Of a stretch of DNA of 64,000 nt, positions 32,568 to 40,811 are shown in pieces (positions within the stretch are counted from its first letter, which is position 1; the number at the start of each line of letters is the position of its first letter). This DNA is from Gammaproteobacteria bacterium. GTDB taxonomy: Bacteria > Pseudomonadota > Gammaproteobacteria > Natronospirales > REEB76. The translations under genes and the position numbers were made by a program. The notes below the pieces were generated by a model. That model was not told the DNA's origin. It ran no database searches and saw nothing but the letters and a program-made list of their open reading frames with translations. The stretch lies in contig DATEHU010000040.1 of the NCBI GenBank assembly GCA_035279405.1, positions 1 through 64,000 on the forward strand, in the 5' to 3' direction.

Positions 32568-32990
32568 TCACATGCCGCAACCGCAAGCAGATTTGGTCCC
32601 GGCCGCGACCGTGTCCAGGCCATAGGTGGTGATTTCGCCGTGGGTATGGAAACTCTCCCAGCGGATGCCGGAGGGATCGGTGCTCCAAGTCTTGTCGGAG
32701 CGCGCATAGCAGCAGTGCGCGTCGCTTTCCTGATGGGTAGCATTCTCCGCCGTGCTCAGTCTGGCGGTGATGGCCGCGAGTTGCTCCGACTCCTCCACCT
32801 GGATGCCGAGGTGGTCCACGCCCGGCGCGCGACCGCGGGCGGAAATGGCGAAGTTGACGCGCGGGTCTTCCAGCATCCACTTGGCGTACTCGTCCTTGCG
32901 CACCGTGGGCTCGGCACCAAACAGCGTCGAGTAGTAGCGGACGGACTCCGCGAGGTTGCGGACGGCGACGTGGACATGCAGACGGTTCAT
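32568..32990 (-). CDS. arsI: ArsI/CadI family vicinal-oxygen-chelate protein
   Basis: This 140-residue protein has the glyoxalase/bleomycin fold: RLHVHVAVRNLAESVRYYST, GAEPTVRKDEYAKWML, VDHLGIQVEES. The CCYA motif (vicinal Cys pair near residue 102) is followed by DKTWSTDPSGIRWESFHTHG, which is the C-As lyase ArsI/CadI pattern. ArsI cleaves the C-As bond of methylarsenite; CadI is a cadmium-induced relative, so the substrate is unproven. It is preceded by arsR and followed by lysE, and ends in a Cys-rich tail (CGCGM). Confidence 0.87.
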   Translation of the reverse strand: MNRLHVHVAVRNLAESVRYYSTLFGAEPTVRKDEYAKWMLEDPRVNFAISARGRAPGVDHLGIQVEESEQLAAITARLSTAENATHQESDAHCCYARSDKTWSTDPSGIRWESFHTHGEITTYGLDTVAAGTKSACGCGM

Positions 32991-33087
32991 GGCAATGCTC
33001 CTGTGGGGAAACGACAATGCAACCAGCCGCCGCCACAGGGCGCGGTAAAGCGCCGCCATGGCGGACAGGGATACTGGAATGTCGCGC

Positions 33088-33432
33088 TCAAGCACGGCGG
33101 CTCCGGGTCTTGTGCGGGCGTGGCGAGGCCGGGTCTGGCGCGCAACTGGCGCCTTGGCAGCAGTTTTCCGTGAGATAGGCGATGAGCGCGTCCATGGCGG
33201 CGTAGTCCGCGGCGTAGTAGATAGCGCGGCCCTGGCGGCGCTGGCTCACAAGGCCCGCGTGGCGCAGTTCCTTGAGATGAAAGGACAACGTGGCGGGCGG
33301 GAGCTTGAGCCGTGCGCCGAGATCGCCCGCCGCGAGACCCTTGTCGCCGGCGGGCACCAGCAGGCGGAACAGCGCCAGGCGCGTGTCGTGGGCGAGTCCG
33401 GTGAGCGCCGCCATGGCAGTTTGTGTTTCCAT
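33088..33432 (-). CDS. arsR: ArsR-family metalloregulator
   Basis: This 114-residue regulator starts at ATG 33432. The winged HTH is LGARLKLPPATLSFHLKELRHAGLVSQRRQGRAIYYAADYA. Two adjacent Cys followed by another (ENCCQGASC) in the C-terminal tail may bind metal, which suits an As(III)/Cd sensor with a C-terminal site. It heads an operon with arsI and the LysE exporter. Its promoter-operator overlaps the start codon region and gives an apparently leaderless transcript. Confidence 0.88.
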   Translation of the reverse strand: METQTAMAALTGLAHDTRLALFRLLVPAGDKGLAAGDLGARLKLPPATLSFHLKELRHAGLVSQRRQGRAIYYAADYAAMDALIAYLTENCCQGASCAPDPASPRPHKTRSRRA

Positions 33433-33468
33433 TCTTCCATTATTGTGGAAGGATAGAATAGTTGTCAA
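33433..33468 (-). promoter_or_regulatory. Promoter and operator of arsR-arsI-lysE
   Basis: -35 TTGACA (33468-33463) is 18 bases from -10 AATAAT (33444-33439). The inverted repeat CTTCCA-TTATTG-TGGAAG (33434-33451) overlaps the -10 and supplies the GGAAGA in front of ATG. The expected transcription start is the A of ATG or one base from it. Confidence 0.75.
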
Positions 33469-33590
33469 GGCCTGTCTATCCGGAATCGGTAAAATTTTGT
33501 CAGCCTGGCCCGGCCAATGCGGCTAAACTTAACGCCCCCGCGCCGGTCTTAAACCGGCATCCGCACCCCGACTAATTAAGGAACCGCACC

Positions 33591-36500
33591 ATGCGCCTGC
33601 GCCTCTGGGTTTTTGCCGCCCCCCTGTTGTTCCTCGCCGTGGCCGCACAGGCGGCCGGATTTGATCCCGGCCTGTATTCCAACCTGCACTGGCGCTTGAT
33701 CGGGCCCTACCGTTCCGGCCGCGTGCTGGCGGTGGCCGGCATACCCGGCCAGTCCAACCATTTCTATTTTGGTTCCGTAGACGGCGGCGTGTGGCAGACC
33801 AACGATGCAGGCCGCACTTGGGAGCCGATTTTCGACAACGAGCCGGTTGGTTCCATCGGCGCAATCGCAGTAGCGCCGTCGGATTCCCAAGTGATTTACG
33901 TCGGTTCGGGTGAGGCCGACATGCGCTCCGACATCGGCTACGGCAACGGCATGTACAAGAGCACCGACGGCGGCAAGACCTGGAGCCACATCGGACTCAC
34001 CGACACGATGCAGATCGGCAAGGTATTGGTGGATCCGAAAAACGCCAACGTGGTGTACGTGGCAGCGCTCGGCCACGCGTACGGACCGAACACCGAGCGC
34101 GGCGTGTTCAAGACGACCGACGGCGGGCAGACTTGGCAGAAGGTGCTGTACAAGAATAACAACACCGGCGCCATTGACCTGGCGTTCGGTGCCGACGACC
34201 AGACGATTTATGCGTCACTCTGGCAGACGCGCCGGCCGCCGTGGAACGTGTATCCCCCGTCCAACGGACCGGGCAGTGGCCTGTATGTTTCCCACGACGG
34301 CGGTGCCCATTGGACGCAGATCACCGGCCAGGGATTCCCGAGCGCGGGTGTAGGCCGCATCGGCCTCGCGGTTGCCGCCAGCGATCCGCAAACCGTGTAT
34401 GCGCTGGTGGATGCCAAAGAAGGCGGCTTGTACAAGTCCACCGACGGCGGCACGAACTGGACGCATATCTCCAGCGACCGGCGCATTTGGCAGCGCGGCT
34501 GGTATTTCGGCGGCGTAAGTGTGGACCCGAAGAACGCCGACATCGTGTATGTCAGTGACACCGTGCTCTATAAATCCACTGACGGCGGCAAAAATTTTCT
34601 ACCCTTCAAGGGCGACCCCACCGGCGACGACTATCACAGCCTGTGGATCGATCCGGACAACTCCGCGCACATGATCGCGGGCGTGGATCAAGGGGTGATC
34701 ATCACCCTCAACGGCGGACAGACCTGGAGCTCGTGGTTCAATCAACCCATCGGCCAGATGTATCACGTGACCACCGACACCCGATTCCCGTACTGGGTGT
34801 ACGGCGCACAGCAGGACTCCGGCGCGGCCTCGGTACCGAGCCGCGGCCGGGACACCGACGGCATCAACATGATGAACTTTCGTGAGATCACCGCCGGCGG
34901 CGAAAGCGGCTACATCGCCGTGGATCCGCTCAATCCCGATCTGGTGTACGGCAGCGACTACGGCGGCGGCGTGGACCAGCTCAACCTGGCCACTGGGCAG
35001 ACCCGCAGCGTCGGCCCGGCGCTCGCCTATCCCGGCATTTACCGCCAAGTGTGGACCATGCCGCTGGTGTTTTCACAGGCCGACAAACAGGCGCTGTATT
35101 TCGGAAACCAGTATGTGTTCCGCACCACGGATGGCGGCGCGCATTGGGACAAGATCAGCGGCGACCTGACGCGTGACACGCTCACGGTGCCGGCCACGCT
35201 CGATCCGGTTACCGCCAAAGACAGCGCCGTGCTGGGTCCGCGCCGCGGCGTGGTCTACGCGCTGGCGCCCTCGCCGCTAAAGAAAAACCTGCTCTGGGCC
35301 GGCACCGATGACGGCCTCATCTGGCTCACGCGCGACGGCGGCAAGCACTGGTCGAATGTCACGCCGTCAGCACTCACACCTTGGTCGAAGGTCGGCATCC
35401 TCGAGGCCGGTCATTTCAGCCCCGGCACCGCCTATGCGGCGATTGACCGCCACCGCCTCGACGATTACCAGCCGTACATTTATGCCACGCATGATTACGG
35501 CAAGTCTTGGCAGTTGATTGTCAACGGCATTCCCGCCGGCCACTTTGTGAACGTGGTGCGCGAGGATCCGGTGAAGCGTGGCCTGTTGTACGCCGGTACC
35601 GAGATGGGCGTGTACGTGTCATTCGACGACGGCGCGCATTGGCAGTCGCTGCAGCAGAATCTGCCGGTGACTTCGGTGCGCGACATTGACGTGCACGGCG
35701 CCGATCTGGTGATCGCCACGCACGGCCGCGCCTTCTGGATCATGGACGACGTGTCTGCGCTGCGGCAACTCACCGATCCGGTGGCGAGCAGCAGTGCCTG
35801 GCTGTTCAAGCCGGCGCTCGCCTATCGGGTACTGCCGGCCGGTTTCGTAGGTACGCCGCTGCCCGCTGACGAAGCGCACGCACCCAATCCGCCGCTGGGC
35901 GCCTACATTGATTACTACCTGAAAAATGACAGCGTGGCTCCGGTAACCCTGGATATCTACGATGTCCTCGGTAATCAGGTGCAGCATTTCAGCAGCGCCA
36001 CGCCGCGGCCAAATATCGATCTTTCCAGAATCGAAACCACGCCGCAGTGGATTCCGCAGCCTACGCCGCTGTCAGCGAGCGCCGGTGTGCACCGCTTTGT
36101 CTGGGATTTGCGCTACGCGCAGCCGGCAGCGCTCAAAAATCCCTTCGGCTTCGGTGGCGGCGGACTGTGGGCGGTGCCCGGAACCTACACGCTGAAGCTC
36201 ACAGTGAACGGCAAGACCTACAGTCAGCCGCTGGTCGTCAGGGAAGATCCGCGCGTAAAGGTCAATACCCGTGAGCTCAAGCAGCAATTCGAATTTGCGC
36301 GGCGCATTGAAAGCACGCGTGTGCAAGTAGCCGAAGCCAGTCACGCGGTAGGTTCGCTACTCACGCAACTCGCAGGGGTGAAAGACAAAGTCAGCGGCAA
36401 TCTGGCGGCTCAGGTGGCCGCGCTGACTGCCAAGCTGGATGCCATCGGCGGCATCGCGCCCGTCAACCCGGACAATTCGGTGGGCGTGCCGCCTGCGAAT

Positions 36501-36719
36501 CTCAACAACCTGACGTACCTGGATAACGCGTTCGCCACCTTGGCGCGGGCGGTGGAAAGTGCGGATGCCGCACCCACAAAGGACATGCGCAGCGGGTTTG
36601 CGGAACAACAGAAGCTGCTCGCGCCGGTGATGCAGCAATGGCGCCAGTTGCAGCTGACGGATGTGCCGCAAGCCAGCGCGGCTTTGCAGAACGCAGGACT
36701 CGAGGCGTTGAAATACTGA
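33591..36719 (+). CDS. Exported BNR/VPS10-type beta-propeller protein, 1042 residues
   Basis: A signal peptide (residues 1-21, AQA-AG) precedes a large beta-propeller with many Asp-box (BNR) repeats: GGVWQTNDAGRTW, GMYKSTDGGKTW, GVFKTTDGGQTW, GLYVSHDGGAHW and similar up to about residue 720. A beta-sandwich with YTLKLTVNGKTYSQPLVV (around 865) follows, then a helical C-terminal region. Proteins of this type are labelled glycosyl hydrolase or VPS10/sortilin-like, but catalytic residues of a sialidase are not obvious. Adhesion or peptide handling is possible. It ends near a strong bidirectional hairpin. Confidence 0.82.
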   Translation: MRLRLWVFAAPLLFLAVAAQAAGFDPGLYSNLHWRLIGPYRSGRVLAVAGIPGQSNHFYFGSVDGGVWQTNDAGRTWEPIFDNEPVGSIGAIAVAPSDSQVIYVGSGEADMRSDIGYGNGMYKSTDGGKTWSHIGLTDTMQIGKVLVDPKNANVVYVAALGHAYGPNTERGVFKTTDGGQTWQKVLYKNNNTGAIDLAFGADDQTIYASLWQTRRPPWNVYPPSNGPGSGLYVSHDGGAHWTQITGQGFPSAGVGRIGLAVAASDPQTVYALVDAKEGGLYKSTDGGTNWTHISSDRRIWQRGWYFGGVSVDPKNADIVYVSDTVLYKSTDGGKNFLPFKGDPTGDDYHSLWIDPDNSAHMIAGVDQGVIITLNGGQTWSSWFNQPIGQMYHVTTDTRFPYWVYGAQQDSGAASVPSRGRDTDGINMMNFREITAGGESGYIAVDPLNPDLVYGSDYGGGVDQLNLATGQTRSVGPALAYPGIYRQVWTMPLVFSQADKQALYFGNQYVFRTTDGGAHWDKISGDLTRDTLTVPATLDPVTAKDSAVLGPRRGVVYALAPSPLKKNLLWAGTDDGLIWLTRDGGKHWSNVTPSALTPWSKVGILEAGHFSPGTAYAAIDRHRLDDYQPYIYATHDYGKSWQLIVNGIPAGHFVNVVREDPVKRGLLYAGTEMGVYVSFDDGAHWQSLQQNLPVTSVRDIDVHGADLVIATHGRAFWIMDDVSALRQLTDPVASSSAWLFKPALAYRVLPAGFVGTPLPADEAHAPNPPLGAYIDYYLKNDSVAPVTLDIYDVLGNQVQHFSSATPRPNIDLSRIETTPQWIPQPTPLSASAGVHRFVWDLRYAQPAALKNPFGFGGGGLWAVPGTYTLKLTVNGKTYSQPLVVREDPRVKVNTRELKQQFEFARRIESTRVQVAEASHAVGSLLTQLAGVKDKVSGNLAAQVAALTAKLDAIGGIAPVNPDNSVGVPPANLNNLTYLDNAFATLARAVESADAAPTKDMRSGFAEQQKLLAPVMQQWRQLQLTDVPQASAALQNAGLEALKY

Positions 36720-36726
36720 GAGACGA

Positions 36727-36752
36727 GCCGGCCGCACCCAGGTGCGGCCGGC
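36727..36752. terminator. Bidirectional terminator hairpin
   Basis: GCCGGCCGCACC pairs perfectly with GGTGCGGCCGGC across CA. It lies between the convergent propeller-protein and peroxiredoxin genes. There is no T-tract. Confidence 0.65.
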
Positions 36753-36804
36753 CGTCAGCCGACTGTCAGTTCAGCTCGCAGCGGTCACGCCGCAAACCGG
36801 CGGC

Positions 36805-37413
36805 TCAGCGTCCCTTGGCTTTGTGCAGGTGTTCCACGATTGCCAGCGACCGGGTCACGTGTTCGTCGGGCGTCAGGTGATCGGCTTGCGACGATAACGT
36901 CGCGACCACTTTCCCCTCGCGGTCAATGACGAATGTGGTGCGCGGGAAGAAGCCGTGGGTTACGGTGTCGCCACGCACGTCCACGACTCCCTTCTGAGGC
37001 GGGATCATCTTCAGGTCGTAATCGGCCGCAATCTTGCCGTCCGGGTCCGAAGCCACCGCAAATTTGCCTGCGCAGTATTCCGGGTCGGATGAAAACGCAT
37101 TGAGCCGTGTGATGGAATCCGCCGACACGCCGATGATGGAAGCGCCCGCCGCGGTGAACTGCTCCGCGTGCGTCGAGAAGGTGTGGGCTTCGAGGTCACA
37201 GCCCTTGGTGAAGGCCGCGGGATAGAAGTAAACGACCACCGGTCCCTTGGCGAGAGCCTGCTTGAGGGCAAAGGTGAAATCCTTGCCTGCCAGGCTGGCG
37301 GTGGCGGTGAAATCCGGTGCCGCTGCCCCCGGTTGCAGGGCCGCGAACGCTGGAATCGTAAGCAGTGTGAGCAGCGCACCGGCCAGAATGGAACTGATGG
37401 GATGTTTGCGCAT
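36805..37413 (-). CDS. Exported peroxiredoxin (AhpC/TSA, PrxQ-like)
   Basis: This 202-residue protein starts at ATG 37413 behind AGGAGG. It has a signal peptide (residues 1-24, AFA-AL). The peroxidatic Cys lies in the YFYPAAFTKGCDLEAHTF motif (about residue 71), consistent with PxxxTxxC; a second Cys in DPEYCAGKF could be resolving. The C-terminal motif PRTTFVIDREGKVVAT is typical. It reduces peroxides in the periplasm with a thioredoxin-like donor. It is monocistronic and convergent with the propeller gene. Confidence 0.89.
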   Translation of the reverse strand: MRKHPISSILAGALLTLLTIPAFAALQPGAAAPDFTATASLAGKDFTFALKQALAKGPVVVYFYPAAFTKGCDLEAHTFSTHAEQFTAAGASIIGVSADSITRLNAFSSDPEYCAGKFAVASDPDGKIAADYDLKMIPPQKGVVDVRGDTVTHGFFPRTTFVIDREGKVVATLSSQADHLTPDEHVTRSLAIVEHLHKAKGR

Positions 37414-37552
37414 GGGGAATCCTCCTGAAGTCAGCCGCAAGCTAGCACAAAACACCCCATGCGTCAGGTTGAACCGGCAGGCGCGGCTGTCCAAAGGACT
37501 TGGCGCGGGAATAAGATAGCCGGCCCGCAGTGGCTGGTTTGAGGCGCATCGC

Positions 37553-38410
37553 ATGACGGAGGAGTCGGACAGGCTGCCGGAGTTGGTCATAAGCCGGCGG
37601 GTGCGCGGCTGGCAGATCGCCTTTTTCGTTGTTTTGGTGGTGGCCTTTGCCACGGTCAATGTCTTCACCGCGCTTGCCAACAAGGCCAGCGACGGCATAG
37701 TCCTTTCTCCTTGGGAACCGGTGGTCTGGGAATTTTCAAGTGCCATACTCATTTGGGCGCTGATTCCGGTGATTGCTTGGTTCAACAGCCGCGTGCTGAT
37801 CTCGGTGCGCTCGTGGAAATGGGCGTTGCCGTCGCATCTCTTGGCCACCTTACCCTTTTCAATCATTCACGTAAGCGGCATGGTGGCATTGCGCGAGCTT
37901 GCCTATACAGCCGCCGGCCGGCACTACGAGTTCGGCGCGCCGCTCGGCAACTGGATTTATGAATACCGCAAGGATTTCGTCACTTATTGGATGATTCTGG
38001 CCGCGCTGTACGCATTCCGCGTGTATCGTCTGTGGCTGGAAAGCCGCCTCGCGCCGGCGCCTGTACCCACGGCCACTGGTGGCGTTGAACGGCTGGTGGT
38101 GAGAAAACTCAACCGCGAGTTCATTCTGAATACCGCGGAAATTGACCGCATCGAATCCGACGGCAACTACGTCACCATCCACGCCCAGGGTGCGAGCTAT
38201 CCGTTGCGCGAATCGCTGGCCTCACTGGAAAAGCGTCTGGATCCCAAGCGCTTCGCGCGCGTGCACCGCGGCCACATCGTGAACCTGGATCGCATCCGCG
38301 AAATCCAGCCCTGGGACAGCGGCGATTACCGCATCCTGCTGAAAGACGGCAGTTTCGTGAATTTCAGCCGCCGCTACCGCAGCCGCCTGCCACAGCTTTT
38401 TGACTCCTGA
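37553..38410 (+). CDS. Membrane-bound LytTR-domain transcription regulator
   Basis: This 285-residue protein has four hydrophobic helices in residues 20-165 (e.g. WQIAFFVVLVVAFATVNVF, FSSAILIWALIPVIAWF, YWMILAALYAFRVY). A LytTR DNA-binding domain follows (residues 185-283; NREFILNTAEIDRIESDGNYVTIHA, FARVHRGHIVNLDRIREI, VNFSRRYRSRL). No receiver domain is present, so regulation would act from the membrane. It is 119 bp upstream of the PQQ dehydrogenase gene and might sense or regulate neighbouring transport. Confidence 0.88.
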   Translation: MTEESDRLPELVISRRVRGWQIAFFVVLVVAFATVNVFTALANKASDGIVLSPWEPVVWEFSSAILIWALIPVIAWFNSRVLISVRSWKWALPSHLLATLPFSIIHVSGMVALRELAYTAAGRHYEFGAPLGNWIYEYRKDFVTYWMILAALYAFRVYRLWLESRLAPAPVPTATGGVERLVVRKLNREFILNTAEIDRIESDGNYVTIHAQGASYPLRESLASLEKRLDPKRFARVHRGHIVNLDRIREIQPWDSGDYRILLKDGSFVNFSRRYRSRLPQLFDS

Positions 38411-38529
38411 GCGGAATTCATCACTCCACCGACGCCGCTCGGCCCGAGCGGCTGCCGCTTGTCACCTTTGACGTTGCAGACGCTCGCTCTGCAGCCTAAT
38501 TTGCGTGCCACCTGGTGAGGAGGCGAGCC

Positions 38530-40503
38530 ATGCGCATAATTTCCCGCTACGTTTTGTTGAGTCTGCCATTAGTCCTGGTGTTGGCCGGCTGCGGCCGCAG
38601 CCAAGTGAGTGTGTCGCCAGCGCCCGACGTCGGCTGGAGCTATTACGGCGGCGATGCGGGAGGTACGCGCTATTCAACCGCGGCCCAGATCACCCCGGCT
38701 AATGTCAAAGACCTGAAAGTGGCGTGGACTTTCCGCACCGGTGACACCGGCGCCGGCTTCCCCGATGACGAGTGGAAATCACACATGACTTTCGAGGCGA
38801 CGCCCATTCTCTATGAGGGCACGCTCTTCCTCACCACGAGCGAAACCAATGTGGTCGCGGTCAGCGCAGCCACCGGCAAATTGCGCTGGCGCTACGACAC
38901 CAACGTCAGCAAACTCTGGTATTCCGACGCGGCTTCGCGCGGCGTGACCCTGTGGGTGGACGGGCAGTCGTCGTCAAACGCGCCCTGTCACGCACGCATC
39001 TTCGCGCCCACGCTCGACAGCCGCATCGTGGCGTTGGATGCCAGCACCGGAAAACCCTGTGCGGATTTTGCCGACCACGGCATCCTCGATCTCCTGCACG
39101 GGATTCGTTCCACGTACGAAACCGGCAGCCGCTACCGCAACTATCTCGTGACTTCGCCGCCCGTGATTCTGGACAGCAAGCTCATTTTCGGTTCCTCCAT
39201 AGGCGACAACCGCGGTGTGGCGTTGGAGTACGGCACGGTGCGTGCCTATGACGCACGCACGGGCCAATACCTGTGGGGCTGGGACCCGATTCCGCGCGAC
39301 CCGTCGAACCCCGTGTACAAGGAGTGGGCGCCCGAGGCCGCAAAGCTCACCGGCGCGGCCAATGCCTGGCCGCCGCTTTCGGTGGATCCCGAACGGCATC
39401 TGGTGTTCGTGCCCACGGGCTCGCCCAGCCCGGACGTGTACGGCGGCGAACGGCCCGGCGACAACCGCTGGGCGAATTCCGTGGTTGCACTCAACGCCGA
39501 CACCGGGAAGTTGGTGTGGGGCTACCAGTTGGTGCATCACGATCTCTGGGACTACGACACCGTGGCGCAGCCGACATTGGTGGACCTGAACCACGATGGT
39601 CAACGCGTACCGGCAGTCATCGAAGCCACCAAGACCGGCATGTTGTTCACCTTCAACCGCGAAACCGGCGCGCCGATTTTCCCCATCGTGGAGAAACCCG
39701 TGCCGCAGGACGGCGCGGCGGGCGAAGTGTTGTCCAGGACCCAGCCGTTTCCCGTGTTACCCGCACCACTCGCACGCCAGGGCCCGGTGACTCCGAGCGA
39801 CGCCTGGGGCCTGACATTCTGGGATGAGGGCAAGTGCCGCAAGCTGATCGAGCAATACCGCTCCGAGGGCATCTTCACGCCGCCCGGATTGAAAACTACG
39901 ATTGAACAGCCGGGCAACGCCGGCGGCGTCGAGTGGGGCGGCATGGCCTTCGACCCCGTACATCAGCTGGCCGTGGTCAACACCATGAATCTGCCGTGGG
40001 AATATGCCCTGATTCCCCGCGATCAACTCAAGGCCGAAGCCGATTCCGGTAAATACGACGGCTGGGAATTCGCGCGCATGACCGGCACGCCTTACGGCAT
40101 GCGTCGCCGAGTGCTGCTGTCGCCGCTCGGCATTCCTTGTGTCAAACCGCCGTGGGGTGAGCTGGCGGCAGTGGATATGCGGACCGGCGCAATTAAATGG
40201 CAAGTGCCGCTCGGCAATGCCGTGCTCAATCACTGGAACCTGGGCGTACCCAACATCGGCGGACCGATCGTGACCGCCGGCGGAGTGATTTTCATCGCCG
40301 CCACCATGGATCAGGACATCCGCGCCTTTGACTTGAATACCGGCAAAATGCTGTGGCAGCACAAGCTGCCGGCCGGTGGCCAGGCCACGCCCATGACTTA
40401 CAGCGTGAATGGTCGCCAGTACGTGGTGATTGCCGCCAGCGGGCATGGCGACGGCTTCGGCAAGCGTGGCGATTACGTGATTGCGTTCGCCCTGCCGCAA
40501 TGA
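38530..40503 (+). CDS. PQQ-dependent dehydrogenase lipoprotein (quinoprotein glucose dehydrogenase-like)
   Basis: This 657-residue protein starts at ATG 38530, preceded by AGGAGG. The lipobox LVLAGC (Cys near residue 20) makes it a periplasmic lipoprotein. The eight-bladed quinoprotein fold is evident: WSYYGGDAGGTRYS at the start of the blades, ITPANVKDLKVAWTF, VVAVSAATGKLRWRYD, HHDLWDYDTVAQPTLVDL, MAFDPVHQLAVVNT and GGQATPMTYSVNGRQYVVIAASG. It oxidises a sugar or alcohol with PQQ and passes electrons to ubiquinone or a cytochrome. No pqq biosynthesis gene is present in the window. Confidence 0.9.
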   Translation: MRIISRYVLLSLPLVLVLAGCGRSQVSVSPAPDVGWSYYGGDAGGTRYSTAAQITPANVKDLKVAWTFRTGDTGAGFPDDEWKSHMTFEATPILYEGTLFLTTSETNVVAVSAATGKLRWRYDTNVSKLWYSDAASRGVTLWVDGQSSSNAPCHARIFAPTLDSRIVALDASTGKPCADFADHGILDLLHGIRSTYETGSRYRNYLVTSPPVILDSKLIFGSSIGDNRGVALEYGTVRAYDARTGQYLWGWDPIPRDPSNPVYKEWAPEAAKLTGAANAWPPLSVDPERHLVFVPTGSPSPDVYGGERPGDNRWANSVVALNADTGKLVWGYQLVHHDLWDYDTVAQPTLVDLNHDGQRVPAVIEATKTGMLFTFNRETGAPIFPIVEKPVPQDGAAGEVLSRTQPFPVLPAPLARQGPVTPSDAWGLTFWDEGKCRKLIEQYRSEGIFTPPGLKTTIEQPGNAGGVEWGGMAFDPVHQLAVVNTMNLPWEYALIPRDQLKAEADSGKYDGWEFARMTGTPYGMRRRVLLSPLGIPCVKPPWGELAAVDMRTGAIKWQVPLGNAVLNHWNLGVPNIGGPIVTAGGVIFIAATMDQDIRAFDLNTGKMLWQHKLPAGGQATPMTYSVNGRQYVVIAASGHGDGFGKRGDYVIAFALPQ

Positions 40504-40517
40504 ATTCGAATTTTTGG

Positions 40518-40546
40518 AATCGCGGTCGGGACGACCGCTCCCACAA
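40518..40546. repeat. REP unit
   Basis: AATCGCGGTCGGGACGACCG followed by CTCCCACAA is homologous to the REP unit at 6839-6866. It immediately follows the PQQ dehydrogenase stop codon. Confidence 0.7.
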
Positions 40547-40628
40547 TGAGCTTCGCTCTTATGGTTGGAGCGACAGTCTCCGCCGTGACAGCTCGTCGTT
40601 TTTTTCTCAGGCTCCCTCTTTTGAAAAA

Positions 40629-40780
40629 GAAGGGCGAGCTGCGCAGCAGCGAGCGGGTTGCCAGGGGCACATCGCGAAGCGATGTGCGGGAGACCAGGGA
40701 TGGTTTCCCTGGACCGGAACACGATGCAGGATGACAGAGTGTTCAGGGCAACCCTGGACTTTCAGGCGAAGCAGGGTAAG
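40629..40780. repeat. Dispersed mosaic repeat with variable hairpins
   Basis: Its parts include GAGCGGGTTGCCAGGG, hairpin GCACATCGC-GAA-GCGATGTGC, the box GACCAGGGATGGTTTCCC, and CCCTGGACTTTCAGGCG near the right end. The right end matches 60953-60979 (inverted) in 25 of 27 bases, and the CCAGGGATGG box matches the tRNA-linked cassettes at 28969 and 29110. Confidence 0.65.
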
Positions 40781-40811
40781 CGGCAACGCCGCGAACGCCC
40801 ATGCAGGACGC

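Noticed and set aside
36720-36804. Small RNA in the gap after the propeller gene
   Set aside because: The perfect palindrome is better explained as a shared terminator between convergent genes.
40353-40811. Long N-terminal extension of the TonB receptor frame
   Set aside because: It overlaps the PQQ dehydrogenase and repeats; the frame is open by chance. Only the portion from 40812 or 40983 is considered.
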